Positions 1 to 9,889 of a stretch of DNA of 63,503 nt are shown here, piece after piece (the stretch's first letter is position 1; the number at the start of each line of letters is the position of its first letter). Below the pieces are notes generated by a model that had not been told where the DNA came from, made no database searches, and saw nothing but the letters and a program-made list of their open reading frames with translations. Source of the stretch: Gammaproteobacteria bacterium (lineage in GTDB: Bacteria > Pseudomonadota > Gammaproteobacteria > Legionellales > Legionellaceae); contig JAHZKF010000050.1 of NCBI GenBank assembly GCA_022600575.1, positions 1 through 63,503 on the forward strand. The letters are read 5' to 3'. The position numbers were made by a program, and so were the translations under genes.

Positions 1-54
1 AAAAGGGCATTCTTCCATGAGGTGAGTATGTAATAAGTCAATCGTCGTCATCAT
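1..54 (-). CDS. possible 5' end of a leftward gene, truncated by the window edge
   Basis: An open frame reads leftward off the window edge from tandem ATGs at 54 and 51, giving 18 codons (MMTTIDLLHTHLMEECPF). A GGAG sequence lies a few bases upstream of the first ATG on the minus strand, and the frame would diverge from rho. I do not recognise the product, and 18 residues are too few to assign a family. It could also be a chance frame, so confidence is low. Confidence 0.35.
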   Translation of the reverse strand, partial: MMTTIDLLHTHLMEECPF

Positions 55-392
55 GTTCTCCACCAAAAGGGTTAAAGAACATTAGATCCTTACTCGTGCT
101 TTATTGCAATTATTTTTATCATATTTGTGGGGATTCATCAGTACGCGGGCATGACAGGTTTTTTGTCATGTACAGAGACGGTCATAAAAAGCATATAGGC
201 AACCTTAAAAATTTGTGTTAGCATACTCTTATCCAAACAGATTTATTGAAAACGTGCGAGTTTCTTAAGCCGCATATAAATAGATTAAAACAAAGCCATC
301 GCCTCTAGTGCACGGCTTTCCGTAACATAAATTCTGGATCCCATTGCATTTAAATCAACTAATTATTAATCAACAACCCCGAAGCGAGACCT
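55..392 (+). other. rho upstream region (intergenic) with a small hairpin
   Basis: This 338-base stretch holds no convincing gene. A hairpin with a 7-bp perfect stem (CATGACA/TGTCATG) lies at 150-170 with a 7-base loop. A 15-codon frame (151-198) starts inside it but has no ribosome binding site. In E. coli and many relatives rho expression is autoregulated through a long leader, so this region is the natural place for such control here; that is inference. No thioredoxin gene is visible in front of rho, although trxA-rho is a common arrangement in gammaproteobacteria. Confidence 0.4.
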
Positions 393-1661
<1,269 letters not shown>

Positions 1662-1680
1662 AAATACTAGGAATAAACCA

Positions 1681-3162
1681 ATGAAGTATGAGGACTTACG
1701 TGATTTTATTACTCATCTAGAATCACGTAAGCTACTCACCCGCATTGATTACCCTGTTTCACCCTATCTTGAAATGACGGCTATCAGTGACAAAGTATTA
1801 CGAAACGATGGGCCCGCGCTGCTTTTTACCCATCCTAAAAACCATCAAATCCCCGTACTCACCAATCTATTTGGAACTGTTGAGCGTGTCGCACTGGCAA
1901 TGGGTCAAGAAGACATCAGTGCCCTTCGTGAGATAGGACAGCTACTTGCCGCATTAAAAGAACCTGAGCCACCTAAAAATTTTAAAGACGCTTTTCAACA
2001 AATTCCACTTTTAAAACACGCTCTTCATATGGCGCCTAAAACCACTGAACGCGCTGTATGCCAAACACATGTTTTAGAAAAAGATGACGTTGATTTAACC
2101 AAGCTTCCCATTCAAACCTGCTGGCCTGACGATGTAGCACCACTGATTACCTGGGGCCTTGTCACCACAAAGGGACCACATCAAGCACGTGAAAACATTG
2201 GTATTTATCGACAACAAGTCCTCAACAAAAATCAACTGATTATGCGTTGGCTTGCCCATCGCGGTGGTGCACTAGACTATTTAGCTTTTCAAAAAGAATA
2301 CCCTGGTGAACGCTTTCCGATTGCTGTTACCCTTGGTACTGATCCCGCGACTTTGCTCGCAGCCGTAACACCTGTGCCCGATAGTTTATCTGAGTACGCT
2401 TTTGCTGGACTCCTGCGCGGCAAACGCACCCACTTAACCCGCTGCATTGGCCATGATTTGCATGTTCCTGCTAACGCCGAATTTGTACTCGAAGGCTACC
2501 TCGAACCAGGACATGAGGCGCCTGAAGGCCCCTTTGGCGATCACACCGGCTATTATAACGAAGTCGAAACATTCCCAGTGTTTACTGTTGAACGTATCAC
2601 GCATCGCCCAGACCCCATTTATCACAGTACCTATACCGGTCGCCCGCCCGACGAACCCGCTATTTTAGGACTTGCTTTAAATGAGGTTTTTATTCCCCTT
2701 TTGCAAAAACAATTTCCTGAAATCATTGATTTTTACCTACCGCCTGAAGGCTGTTCTTATCGTTTAGCCGTTGTCACCATCAAAAAGCAATATCCAGGAC
2801 ACGCAAAACGCGTCATGATGGCTGTTTGGTCTTTCTTAAAACAATTTATGTATACCAAGTTTGTGATTGTTTGTGATGACGATATTGATGCGCGCAACTG
2901 GCAAGATGTTATTTGGGCCATGACCACGCGTATGGACCCTGTACGCGATACGGTCATGATAGACAACACCCCTATGGACTACCTTGATTTTGCCTCTCCT
3001 ACATCAGGCCTCGGCTCAAAAATAGGAATGGATGCAACCAATAAGTGGATCGGTGAAACAACTCGCCCATGGGGAAAACCCATGGAAATGGATGCGGATA
3101 TTTTAACTAAAATAAATAATTACTGGCCTGAACTAGGACTCGATACATGTCTAAAGCAATAA
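1681..3162 (+). CDS. ubiD: 4-hydroxy-3-polyprenylbenzoate decarboxylase UbiD
   Basis: Prenylated-FMN-dependent decarboxylase of ubiquinone synthesis, removing the carboxyl group from 3-polyprenyl-4-hydroxybenzoate. Length 493 is close to E. coli UbiD (497). The N-terminal [14 protein letters not shown] is typical of the family, and the cofactor region shows [19 protein letters not shown] and [11 protein letters not shown], which carry the Arg and Glu residues used in catalysis. A GGAATAA precedes the ATG. The 3' end overlaps fre by 16 bases, so the two are translationally linked. E. coli has the same ubiD-fre order, and Fre supplies reduced flavin. The partner prenyltransferase ubiX is not in this window. 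Confidence 0.97.
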   Translation: MKYEDLRDFITHLESRKLLTRIDYPVSPYLEMTAISDKVLRNDGPALLFTHPKNHQIPVLTNLFGTVERVALAMGQEDISALREIGQLLAALKEPEPPKNFKDAFQQIPLLKHALHMAPKTTERAVCQTHVLEKDDVDLTKLPIQTCWPDDVAPLITWGLVTTKGPHQARENIGIYRQQVLNKNQLIMRWLAHRGGALDYLAFQKEYPGERFPIAVTLGTDPATLLAAVTPVPDSLSEYAFAGLLRGKRTHLTRCIGHDLHVPANAEFVLEGYLEPGHEAPEGPFGDHTGYYNEVETFPVFTVERITHRPDPIYHSTYTGRPPDEPAILGLALNEVFIPLLQKQFPEIIDFYLPPEGCSYRLAVVTIKKQYPGHAKRVMMAVWSFLKQFMYTKFVIVCDDDIDARNWQDVIWAMTTRMDPVRDTVMIDNTPMDYLDFASPTSGLGSKIGMDATNKWIGETTRPWGKPMEMDADILTKINNYWPELGLDTCLKQ

Positions 3163-3848
3163 CCCCTGCTGACGTAACCCACGTCACCCCACTCACCAAT
3201 CGCTTGCTGCGTGTAACACTCACACCTGAACAATATATCGATTATGATGCCGGCCAATATTTAGAAATTATATCACCTGATCAAAATGAAACACTGTACT
3301 ATTCAATTGCTAACGCCCCAATAGGGTCAAAAACATATGAATTGCATATTCGCCATCATCCGAATCATCTTGAGCAACAGCACGTACTGGACACCATTAC
3401 AAAACAGGGCCGTGTCATTCTAAATTTGCCTTTTGGTCATTGTACTCTACACGCACTCGACTCAAACCGTCCTATTTTATTCATTGCGGCAGGGACAGGC
3501 TTCGCCCCCATTAAAGCGCTGATTGAGCAATTACTAACAAACGGCGGCACACAACCATTTATGCTATTCTGGAGCGCACGCACACAAGAAGAACTCTATT
3601 TGGATGAGAAAGTATTAGCTTGGGAAAAACATATTCCACACTTTAGCTACACGCCTTATATCACAAACCAAAATCAAACTTCTTTGATTGACTGCATCAT
3701 TAAGCAGCATCAAACAAACCTTAGTCATTACCAAGTGGTCTTAGCAGGCCCCTTTGATTTTGTTTACGCACTTCGTGATACACTCATTAAAAAGGGTGTA
3801 CCCAATCATCAATTATTTTCTGACGCTTTTGATTTAGAAGAATCTTAA
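3147..3848 (+). CDS. fre: NAD(P)H-flavin reductase Fre
   Basis: Soluble flavin reductase of the ferredoxin-NADP reductase fold; it passes electrons from NAD(P)H to free FMN or riboflavin. Length 233 equals E. coli Fre. The flavin-contact motif appears as YYSIANAP (about residues 51-58) and the nucleotide-binding motif as [16 protein letters not shown] (about 111-126). The ATG at 3147 lies inside the end of ubiD and is preceded by AGGA about 7 bases upstream, supporting this start and coupling. No iron-sulfur domain is attached, unlike longer members of the superfamily. Confidence 0.95.
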   Translation: MSKAITPADVTHVTPLTNRLLRVTLTPEQYIDYDAGQYLEIISPDQNETLYYSIANAPIGSKTYELHIRHHPNHLEQQHVLDTITKQGRVILNLPFGHCTLHALDSNRPILFIAAGTGFAPIKALIEQLLTNGGTQPFMLFWSARTQEELYLDEKVLAWEKHIPHFSYTPYITNQNQTSLIDCIIKQHQTNLSHYQVVLAGPFDFVYALRDTLIKKGVPNHQLFSDAFDLEES

Positions 3849-3859
3849 GGAGAAAAGCC

Positions 3860-4051
3860 ATGAACACTTTTTATCAGCTCCTTGCCTTAATTGGCGCAAG
3901 TCTTATTGCTTGGTTTATCTACCGTGCTATTAAAGGCAGTCCAGAACAATTTAGTCGTGAAAACTTAAAAAAAAGCTTTTCTAGTATGGGCATACTTGCA
4001 CTCATCCTCATTGTATTTGTTGGGTTTTTAGTCCTTGTTGCACGACAATAA
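3860..4051 (+). CDS. small two-helix membrane protein, function unknown
   Basis: A 63-residue protein with two predicted transmembrane segments: residues 6-24 (LLALIGASLIAWFIYRAI) and about 43-60 (SMGILALILIVFVGFLVLV), joined by a charged loop (KGSPEQFSRENLKKSF). AAGGAG stands a few bases before the ATG, a near-ideal ribosome binding site, and the gene begins 11 bases after fre, so it is probably the last gene of the rho-ubiD-fre transcription unit or co-transcribed with the following cyclase. I do not recognise the family. Its size and good start argue for a real gene. Confidence 0.75.
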   Translation: MNTFYQLLALIGASLIAWFIYRAIKGSPEQFSRENLKKSFSSMGILALILIVFVGFLVLVARQ

Positions 4052-4086
4052 CACTTTACATACTCATTAATGCAAAGGAAGGCCGT

Positions 4087-5043
4087 ATGTTTAATCCGTT
4101 CAAATCATTTGTTGGAAAAAAAACAAAAAACCACTGGGACTTTTCATTTCTGAGCTCAGAAGCTTTTATTGATTTTTTAGATCTAATTCCTGAAGCAGCT
4201 ATCCTAAGCACCGAATCAGGCGACATTATATTAACAAACAAAGCAGCGCAAACACTCTTTGAATATTCAAAAACTGAATTCCTTCAAATAGGTATTGAAG
4301 ACTTAGTGCCCAAACAAATTAGAGCAATACACCCAAAGCTTCGGGCTAGTTTCTTGAACAATCCTGAGCCAAGGTTTCTGGATAGTCGTAAACTAGAATT
4401 ATCTGCCTGCAAAAAAAATGGTTCTGAATTTCCAATGGAATCAGCCCTATTCGCGGTTCAAACCAATCAAGGCCCTATTGCTGTTAATCTACTCAGAGAT
4501 ATTTCAGGCCAAAAAAATGATGTGAAAAAAATTACAGAATATGCTTTTTTTGATACGTTAACAAACCTCCCTAACCGCCGTTATTTTGATGACAATCTAC
4601 ACCGAGCTGCCTCAAAAGCACGACGTGACCATAAAGCACTTGGACTTTTATACATTGACCTTGATGGATTTAAGCCAATCAATGACAACCATGGACATGA
4701 TATAGGCGACCTTGTCTTACATGAAGTCAGCGATCGCTTAATCAAACTCATACGAGCTGAAGATTTATTAGCACGAGTAGGCGGGGATGAGTTCATTCTT
4801 ACTGTTTTTCCTGTGTCCAACCCTCAATTTTTAGACACAATGGCCAACCGCATATTACAAGCTCTAAACGAACCAATCGTACTTGATAGCAACTCATTTC
4901 AACTGTCTGCAAGCATTGGTATTAGCTTCAATCAGTCACACCCATTTGATGAGCAGAAGCTCGTTAAATTAGCAGATGAAGCAATGTATCAAGCCAAAAA
5001 ACAAGGCGGCAATTGCTTTGTTTATGCAAAACCAGCAAATTGA
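4087..5043 (+). CDS. PAS-GGDEF diguanylate cyclase
   Basis: Cytoplasmic enzyme predicted to make cyclic di-GMP from two GTP. Residues 27-140 form a PAS sensory domain (ILSTESGDIILTNKAAQTLF; ends with the typical RDISGQKN). Residues 150-318 form a GGDEF domain opening with FDTLTNLPNRRYF. The active-site GGDEF is intact at 232-236. The RxxD inhibitory site (RAED, 223-226) lies exactly five residues before it, so product feedback inhibition is expected. There is no EAL or HD-GYP domain and no transmembrane segment, so the PAS domain would sense a cytoplasmic cue. AAGGAAGGC precedes the ATG. It is 35 bases downstream of the small membrane protein. Confidence 0.93.
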   Translation: MFNPFKSFVGKKTKNHWDFSFLSSEAFIDFLDLIPEAAILSTESGDIILTNKAAQTLFEYSKTEFLQIGIEDLVPKQIRAIHPKLRASFLNNPEPRFLDSRKLELSACKKNGSEFPMESALFAVQTNQGPIAVNLLRDISGQKNDVKKITEYAFFDTLTNLPNRRYFDDNLHRAASKARRDHKALGLLYIDLDGFKPINDNHGHDIGDLVLHEVSDRLIKLIRAEDLLARVGGDEFILTVFPVSNPQFLDTMANRILQALNEPIVLDSNSFQLSASIGISFNQSHPFDEQKLVKLADEAMYQAKKQGGNCFVYAKPAN

Positions 5044-5114
5044 CCCACATAATATGTTGATGTTATTTCCAATATGATGTATTATATGCCAACTAATCAT
5101 ATTGGAAGCATTTA

Positions 5115-6011
5115 ATGACCAAGCTAAACTCAAAAGAAATCTCATACTTAGAAGAAGCAATTGGGAACGTATTACAGCCAACCTTAGTTTCATTGAGTCA
5201 TTTAAGCTCAACAGGGAAGAAAATACAACAGATTCAAGCAGAAATAAAGAAACTCAACGAACAGCTCCCTGCAGACCTCGCTGAAGAAGAATCAGGGCAT
5301 TCTTCACGCGCCTCATTACACAGAAGACCACCACGCTCACGCCGTCTTTTCACAAGTAGTGCTGCGACAATGTCTAGTCCCTTGCCAGACAGAACACTCT
5401 CTCCAGAATACATTTCAATACACGAAAAAATTCAGCTCTTACAAATCAAGATAACAGCCTTAACTCAAAACATGGGGCAATGGAATACAAACGTGTTCGA
5501 CAGCGCTCTATCAAACGCTTTCGCGAACCAACCCACTCAGCGCTTTGGTTTCAACTTATCTCATCATGAACGCATCAATGCTGCAAAGACAACCGCACTC
5601 AATCACATTGAAGGGCGAGTTGATCCTCTTTTCTTGTTTGATAAAAGAGTTGAAGCATCACTAAAGTACTTTCTTTATAGCGAAAAACAAGATATTAAAC
5701 AATTTGAACAAGAGTATAAGCAGCATGTCAACGAGCTTGCTCGCGGTTTTAGACAATATGGTCAATCTACAATAGTAGATTATGTCCTAGCACTTGGTAA
5801 AGCACTGTTAGGTGCTTTGCTGTCAATCTTAACAGCACCAATTTTAGCGCTCTCTTCTGAATATCGTAGAACCATGAAAAACACTTTCTTTGCCGGCCCA
5901 GAAACAGATAAAAGCCGAGAAGTACAAGCAAAACTGGGTGGCAAGTTTGCAGATGAGTTATTACCCAAGGCACGAGAAGAAAGTATTAATTTATCAATGG
6001 CAAGCTTCTAA
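5115..6011 (+). CDS. unknown protein with coiled coil and C-terminal hydrophobic hairpin; effector candidate
   Basis: A 298-residue protein I cannot assign to a known enzyme family. Residues 28-52 look like a short coiled coil (GKKIQQIQAEIKKLNEQL), 60-80 are Arg/Ser rich, and 102-120 form a second amphipathic helix. One strong hydrophobic segment spans about 221-247 (VDYVLALGKALLGALLSILT and on), followed by a basic RRTMKN stretch. This layout, and the lone position, resemble Legionella-type Dot/Icm effector candidates, but the C-terminus (AREESINLSMASF) is only weakly like the E-block signal. GGAAG sits 7 bases before the ATG; an upstream overlapping frame is ignored because it lacks these features. 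The role is unknown. Confidence 0.7.
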   Translation: MTKLNSKEISYLEEAIGNVLQPTLVSLSHLSSTGKKIQQIQAEIKKLNEQLPADLAEEESGHSSRASLHRRPPRSRRLFTSSAATMSSPLPDRTLSPEYISIHEKIQLLQIKITALTQNMGQWNTNVFDSALSNAFANQPTQRFGFNLSHHERINAAKTTALNHIEGRVDPLFLFDKRVEASLKYFLYSEKQDIKQFEQEYKQHVNELARGFRQYGQSTIVDYVLALGKALLGALLSILTAPILALSSEYRRTMKNTFFAGPETDKSREVQAKLGGKFADELLPKAREESINLSMASF

Positions 6012-6033
6012 ACAACATCAATACGCTATGCAA

Positions 6034-6070
6034 ACCTAAGAAAAGTGCCTACTCAGCTCTTTTCTTAGGT
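6034..6070 (-). terminator. 12-bp hairpin at the convergent gene ends
   Basis: A perfect 12-bp stem (ACCTAAGAAAAG at 6034-6045 with CTTTTCTTAGGT at 6059-6070) around a 13-base loop. It overlaps the last codons of the leftward glycerophosphodiesterase gene and lies just past the rightward gene ending at 6011. On the minus strand the stem is followed by a short T run. It could end transcription from both sides. Confidence 0.5.
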
Positions 6071-7044
6071 ATCAAGGCCATCACAACATCAGGTCTATCT
6101 GTAATAACCCCTTCAACTTGCATCATTATTAATTGCTTGGTCAAAAACACATCTACATCCATTCCTGTTCGCTCAGCATCAGACCAAGTTGCAACCTTTA
6201 ATCCTAGCTGATGCGCTTTTTCAAGTTGCACCTCTGTTATTTCAATGTCTTCAGCATCCCACCATGTTCCACCTAAAGCTTTGATCATTTCAGGAATAGA
6301 ATCATGATAATTTTTTAATAAATAACCAGCAGTCCACTGTCCTGCGATAGCAGAGTCAGCATGTCGCAATGTTTTTTCATGCTCTACATCCGTCAAATAA
6401 GCTGTTTCTACTTGTGGGTTAAGTTGCTGTAATAGCAATAAACAACGCCAATCATAAGCTTGTACTTTTGTTCTATCCGCTATATTTTCTTCTCTAATGA
6501 TTTGATCAAGCGCTAATACCATTGCTTCAGGTGAAGCGCTCAAATGAGGTTGCGTTGGATTGGTTTTAATTTCAATTTGAAATCCCACCGGATACTGTGC
6601 TGATTTTTTTACATCTCGAATCACTGCTTGAAGCGTTGGAATGAAGGTGTTTTCTACTGAAGTTTGTAATGGATATATCGCAGCATAATGTGTCCAAGGT
6701 TTGATGCGACCTACATCATAGGTTTGTAATTGTTCGAGTGTGAGCTCTTTAACAATCATATCTGTATCTTCAACCCAGTTCTTTCTTACATCTCGTGTTA
6801 CATCTGGATTCAAGGTTAAACCATGATGTGCTATCAACACGCCATCTTTGGTCATCACAATATCCACATCCACATAATCTACATGATGCTTCAAGGCGGT
6901 TTGAAAACCTGGTAATGTATTTTCAGGTGCAAGCCCCCGTGCACCACGATGCCCATAAACAGTTAAACTTTCAGCAGAAAAGCAAGTCAGTAATAAACTA
7001 CAAAATACCAGCTTTCGAAATAATTTTACTAAACAAATCGACAT
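6049..7044 (-). CDS. exported glycerophosphodiester phosphodiesterase
   Basis: Predicted periplasmic enzyme that splits glycerophosphodiesters into glycerol-3-phosphate and an alcohol. The GDPD signature is clear: HRGARGLAPENT near residue 32 from the chosen start, then VDVDIVMTKDGVLIAHH carrying the metal-binding acids, and FQIEIKTNPTQP. The usual E-x-D metal pair appears here as D-x-D. An N-terminal signal peptide is visible (SICLVKLFRKLVFCSLLLTC). The frame is open six codons further upstream (ATG at 7062), but the ATG at 7044 has GGAG six bases before it and directly starts the signal peptide, so I use it. It diverges from dacB. Confidence 0.9.
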   Translation of the reverse strand: MSICLVKLFRKLVFCSLLLTCFSAESLTVYGHRGARGLAPENTLPGFQTALKHHVDYVDVDIVMTKDGVLIAHHGLTLNPDVTRDVRKNWVEDTDMIVKELTLEQLQTYDVGRIKPWTHYAAIYPLQTSVENTFIPTLQAVIRDVKKSAQYPVGFQIEIKTNPTQPHLSASPEAMVLALDQIIREENIADRTKVQAYDWRCLLLLQQLNPQVETAYLTDVEHEKTLRHADSAIAGQWTAGYLLKNYHDSIPEMIKALGGTWWDAEDIEITEVQLEKAHQLGLKVATWSDAERTGMDVDVFLTKQLIMMQVEGVITDRPDVVMALIPKKRAE

Positions 7045-7085
7045 GTTATGCTCCGAGTGCATAAAAAAATTATTGAGACAACAAT

Positions 7086-8525
7086 ATGTTAAATACCCTC
7101 ATTCAACGCCTCATACCTTGTCTGTTATCCGTTTGCCTATTGAGCCCTATTACCTACGCCACCCCTCTCAATGAGCAAATTGACAACCTCATTGAACAGA
7201 CACTACCTCATGCAACCATTGGTATTTTCATTAAAGATGCAAAAACCAATCAGATTATTTATCGTAAAAATGCTAACAAATTATTATTCCCAGCAAGCAG
7301 TATTAAATTACTAACAGCCGCTGCTGCACTGTATCAGTGGCATCCTGAGATTCATTTTAACACTATTTTATCACAAAAAGATCAAACGATTTATCTTACT
7401 TTCAATGGTTCGCCTTCATTAACCGCTGATGACCTTAAAACACTCTTAATCAACTTGAAAAAAAATAATATTAACCTCATCAAAGGCGATATCATTCTAG
7501 AGACTTCGCGCTTTAAGCCCCCTTATTATCCAGATGGTGTTTCATATGATGATTTAGGCTGGTATTACAATGCCCCTGATACAGCAGTAATACTCAATGA
7601 AAACATGGAAGCTTATGATTTCATCAGTGCAAAAAATCTAGATGAGCCTATCCAAATCAAATCCCACAACACACAAGAAGCATTAACACTCATCAACCAT
7701 GTCACAACCGTTGATAAGAGCAAAGCAAAAAATCACTGCAGTCTAAACATTGAAATGAAACCCAATAACACACTACGGCTCTTTGGTTGCTTGGCTCAAA
7801 GTGCCGAACCTAAAACCATGAAACTTGCCATACCCGATCCCATTTTGTCTGCAAAAAAAATCATCCAACAGATACTGGATGACAATCAAATCATACTCAA
7901 AGGAAAAATATTAGATGGCCATACCCCTATCGATGCTAAATTACTTGCAAGCATCCCATCTAATAATTTAACTCAACTTGTCACAGAAATGCTTCAAAAC
8001 TCAAATAACCTTTATGCCAATAGTCTAACCAAACAATTGGGGTATGCACTAACCGAAGAGGGCACTTATAAACAAGGAGCTTTCGCTATCAAAAAAATAT
8101 TAGCTGAAAATACAACGCTTGATATGAACCAACTTGAATTAGCCGATGGTATGGGAACACGTTATAACTTAGTCACACCAGAACAACTCGTTATATTGCT
8201 AACCGATATTTATCATGATAAAAAACACCGTCAGATCTTTTTAAATGCCTTACCCAAAGCAGCTGTTTCAGGAACGCTTGAGGACCGCCTAAAGAAGACA
8301 CCGCTCGAAAAAAAGGTACTCGCAAAAACAGGGAGTATGCATGATGTTTCATCTCTATCCGGTTACATCATAAGACCAGATGCGAACCCCATCATTTTTT
8401 CTATCATCATCAATGGCATTAACAAACCACTGAACATCGCAAAAACACTTGAAGACAAAATACTTTTGCTCATTCAAGATGAATATATCAATAAACACCA
8501 AGCCAGAATCATTAGCACCGCCTGA
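7086..8525 (+). CDS. dacB: D-alanyl-D-alanine carboxypeptidase/endopeptidase (PBP4 family)
   Basis: Periplasmic penicillin-binding protein of class C, trimming peptidoglycan side chains. The length of 479 fits PBP4 (E. coli 477). A signal peptide covers residues 1-25 (LIQRLIPCLLSVCLLSP). The three active-site motifs are present: SxxK in PASSIKLL (about 71-78), SxN in QNSNNLYAN (about 305) and KTG in LAKTGSMHD (about 418). The large inserted domain between SxxK and SxN is kept, as expected for PBP4. Transcribed divergently from the phosphodiesterase gene with about 40 bases between the starts. Confidence 0.95.
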   Translation: MLNTLIQRLIPCLLSVCLLSPITYATPLNEQIDNLIEQTLPHATIGIFIKDAKTNQIIYRKNANKLLFPASSIKLLTAAAALYQWHPEIHFNTILSQKDQTIYLTFNGSPSLTADDLKTLLINLKKNNINLIKGDIILETSRFKPPYYPDGVSYDDLGWYYNAPDTAVILNENMEAYDFISAKNLDEPIQIKSHNTQEALTLINHVTTVDKSKAKNHCSLNIEMKPNNTLRLFGCLAQSAEPKTMKLAIPDPILSAKKIIQQILDDNQIILKGKILDGHTPIDAKLLASIPSNNLTQLVTEMLQNSNNLYANSLTKQLGYALTEEGTYKQGAFAIKKILAENTTLDMNQLELADGMGTRYNLVTPEQLVILLTDIYHDKKHRQIFLNALPKAAVSGTLEDRLKKTPLEKKVLAKTGSMHDVSSLSGYIIRPDANPIIFSIIINGINKPLNIAKTLEDKILLLIQDEYINKHQARIISTA

Positions 8526-8592
8526 TTACCAATCTATCTCATGTAAAAAACGATCATTTTGATAATGAAGTTGGGTTTAATAAAGTCCAAAC

Positions 8593-9888
8593 TTATAATC
8601 CTGGATTCTCAAGACTTAACATGCCAGAGTTAAAATCATAGGCAAACAGTTCTGCATAACGTCCCCAATCAATCATGGTTCGTAATACTCTTTCAGCCTC
8701 TTTATCACTAAAATAATCTTCAAGTTTCGTTAAAAATCGTTCATCTGAAACACGATGCTTCGGTTTCTCATCTAAAACATAACGAATATGACGCGCAAGC
8801 GGAATGGTCGCAAGCAACTGCTCTGCAAACAAATGCTTACGCGCTTGCAAATCAGCCTCTGAAAACTGCTGTCCCAGTGGCGTCAAATGAATGTCTCCTG
8901 ATGCAATTTGAGCAAATCCCAACACCTCAAGTGTCTCCAAAATAGGAAATAAATCATCAACTTGCATCATTATTTCATCTGCAAGTTCAGGCAAATCAAT
9001 TTTGGCCTCAAAGGCTTTCATTGTTTCGATTAAACCTGAGAGCTCGGACGGTTCAACCTGTGGCAAGCGGTAACCCAGGCCAATTTGACGCTCACGTGTT
9101 GTATGTTTTGCTTTGCCATCCACACCTGTTGTCATCAGCATATAAATTCTATCAACAAAAGCACGACACTCAGGCCTTTCTAAATCACGTACAGACGGTA
9201 AACTATCCAATTGCAAGTCAGCACGTACAAACCCAGGGTCACTTCCCATAATAATAATTCTATCTGCAAGTGTAACGGCTTCTTCAATATTATGTGTCAC
9301 TAACAACATTGCATTGGTATTGGTTTTTTTGTCACGCCAAAGCTCTAATAAATCTGACTTTAAATTCTCTGCAGTTAATACATCAAGAGCTGAAAAAGGC
9401 TCATCCATTAACAGCACATCTGGATTCACCACCAAGGCACGAGCAAATCCAACACGCTGGCACATGCCACCTGATAACTCACGCGGGTAAGCTGACTCAA
9501 ATCCATCCAACCCAATAATATCAATTGCTTCAATTGCACGTTTTCGTCGAATTTCACGACTTATGCCCGCAGCTTCCAATCCAAGTTCTACGTTTTCAAG
9601 AACAGTTAACCATGGCATTAAAGCAAATGATTGGAACACCATAGCAATACCTGAAACAGGCCCACGAATCCAATCTCCTCGATAACGAACCCGTCCTTTC
9701 GTTGGTGAAATAAGGCCTGCCATAATACGAAGCAAGGTTGATTTCCCTGAGCCTGACTTACCTAAAAGCGCTACAATCTCGCCTTTTTTAAGCGAAAAAC
9801 TAATATCTTCGAGTACTAATAATTCTTGTCCTGCTGATTTTCTATAAGCTTTACGAACATGATCGAGTGAAATAATAGTCTCTGACAT
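8593..9888 (-). CDS. ABC transporter ATPase with C-terminal AAA-associated domain (nitrate/sulfonate/taurine type)
   Basis: Cytoplasmic ATPase that would energise the double permease encoded just upstream. Residues 1-260 form the nucleotide-binding domain: Walker A GKSGSGKSTLLRI, signature LSGGMCQRVGFARAL, Walker B LLMDEPFSALD and H-loop VTHNIEEA. The C-terminal 150 residues match the helical extension found on some NitT/TauT-type ATPases. The frame is open to 9924, but the ATG at 9888 is one base after the permease stop and has GAGG seven bases upstream, so it is the better start (431 residues). No periplasmic binding protein gene lies nearby, so the substrate is unknown. Confidence 0.92.
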   Translation of the reverse strand: MSETIISLDHVRKAYRKSAGQELLVLEDISFSLKKGEIVALLGKSGSGKSTLLRIMAGLISPTKGRVRYRGDWIRGPVSGIAMVFQSFALMPWLTVLENVELGLEAAGISREIRRKRAIEAIDIIGLDGFESAYPRELSGGMCQRVGFARALVVNPDVLLMDEPFSALDVLTAENLKSDLLELWRDKKTNTNAMLLVTHNIEEAVTLADRIIIMGSDPGFVRADLQLDSLPSVRDLERPECRAFVDRIYMLMTTGVDGKAKHTTRERQIGLGYRLPQVEPSELSGLIETMKAFEAKIDLPELADEIMMQVDDLFPILETLEVLGFAQIASGDIHLTPLGQQFSEADLQARKHLFAEQLLATIPLARHIRYVLDEKPKHRVSDERFLTKLEDYFSDKEAERVLRTMIDWGRYAELFAYDFNSGMLSLENPGL

Positions 9889-9889
9889 A

